Source: Dokdonella sp. (GTDB lineage Bacteria > Pseudomonadota > Gammaproteobacteria > Xanthomonadales > Rhodanobacteraceae). From it: 64,000 nucleotides of DNA. The DNA lies in the NCBI GenBank assembly GCA_024707225.1, contig JANQAE010000002.1, forward strand, positions 558,001-622,000, in the 5' to 3' direction. Each line of letters opens with the position of its first letter. The first letter of the stretch is position 1. This document shows, piece by piece, positions 63,721 to 64,000 of this stretch. Under the pieces are notes generated by a model. That model was not told where the DNA came from, searched no databases, and saw only the letters and a list, made by a program, of their open reading frames with translations. Position numbers and translations under genes: made by a program.

Positions 63721-64000
63721 ATGGGTAGTTTCCGGCTGTTGCTGATCGGTGTGGCGTTGTTGCTGCTTTCCGGCTGCGGCTACAACGCGATCCAGAGCAA
63801 GGACGAGGCCGTCACCGCGGCCTGGTCCGAGGTCCTGAACCAGTACCAGCGGCGCGCCGACCTGGTGCCGAATCTGGTCAACACCGTCAAAGGCTATGCG
63901 AGCCACGAGGAATCGGTGTTCACGCGCGTGACCGAGGCCCGCGCCCAGGTCGGCACGCTGAAGATCACGCCGGAGATGCTGAGCGATCCGGCCGCGATAG
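63721..64000 (+). CDS. lemA: LemA-family lipoprotein, N-terminal part
   Basis: The gene runs off the right edge; 93 residues are visible. The signal with lipobox LLSGC (Cys about 19) is followed by the LemA core: YNAIQSKDEAVTAAWSEVLN, QYQRRADLVPNLVNTVKGYA and HEESVFTRVTEARAQVG. LemA proteins are membrane-associated coiled-coil-like proteins of unclear function, often next to a TPM-domain protein, which would lie to the right. It starts 120 bp after the lipid A-domain gene. Confidence 0.92.
   Translation, partial: MGSFRLLLIGVALLLLSGCGYNAIQSKDEAVTAAWSEVLNQYQRRADLVPNLVNTVKGYASHEESVFTRVTEARAQVGTLKITPEMLSDPAAI

Overview
The window is very G+C-rich DNA with densely packed genes and many ATGA-type stop/start overlaps. 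It most likely comes from a gammaproteobacterium of the Xanthomonadales/Lysobacterales (Xanthomonadaceae or Rhodanobacteraceae-like). The reasons are an aryl-polyene (xanthomonadin-type) pigment cluster with an ammonia-lyase and a halogenase-like flavoprotein, a fused CysN-CysC, and a secreted protein ending in an IFADGF-type tail. This placement is inference from gene content; no 16S gene is present.

Layout. 1-6.7 kb: end of rsmG, an SPFH protein, a large receiver/PAS/GGDEF/EAL protein, hemB-aroE, a lower-G+C orphan and a frameshifted YkgJ-type gene. 6.9-11.6 kb: a MarR-controlled tripartite efflux operon (MarR, outer-membrane factor, EmrA, EmrB) with a clear promoter/operator. 11.7-20.6 kb: an AsmA-like protein, a transmembrane Ser/Thr kinase, a membrane protein, the rRNA modifiers rsmC-rsuA, an EF-hand protein and a GFA/CENP-V protein. 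20.7-25.5 kb: a winged-helix/TPR regulator and a secreted Asp-box protein.

26.2-45.8 kb is the main system. It is a minus-strand operon of about 19 genes running from 43.5 down to 26.2 kb, colinear with the Ape (aryl polyene) pathway: chain-length-factor-like KS, acyltransferase, two ACPs, membrane protein, an AMP-ligase fused to a dehydratase, glycosyltransferase, acyltransferase, aromatic amino-acid ammonia-lyase, thioesterase, LolA-like carrier, MMPL exporter, WxWxIP flavoprotein, DUF3261 lipoprotein, KS, dehydratase, ketoreductase, KS and a small secreted protein. A second LpxL-like acyltransferase is divergent from it and another GT2 lies just beyond. The genes suggest this route: the ammonia-lyase makes an aryl-acrylate starter, the ligase loads it on an ACP, the KS/KR/DH enzymes extend it to a conjugated polyene, the flavoprotein may halogenate the ring, and glycosyl/acyl transfer plus LolA/MMPL proteins place the pigment in the outer membrane.

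45.9-64 kb: hemF, a DUF2782-like protein, a pirin, a RegA/RegB redox two-component pair, an alpha/beta hydrolase, an OmpR-type two-component pair, a broken C-terminal-sorting-tail remnant, a serine hydrolase divergent from a MarR regulator around a 16-bp palindrome, a PAP2 phosphatase, gcvPB, dgkA, terC, cysD-cysNC, a lipid A N-terminal-domain protein and the start of a lemA gene.

About a dozen otherwise well-conserved genes carry single-base frameshifts, several in G/C or T runs (positions given in the entries). This looks like uncorrected indels in the assembly rather than gene decay, and the affected genes are annotated across the shift.
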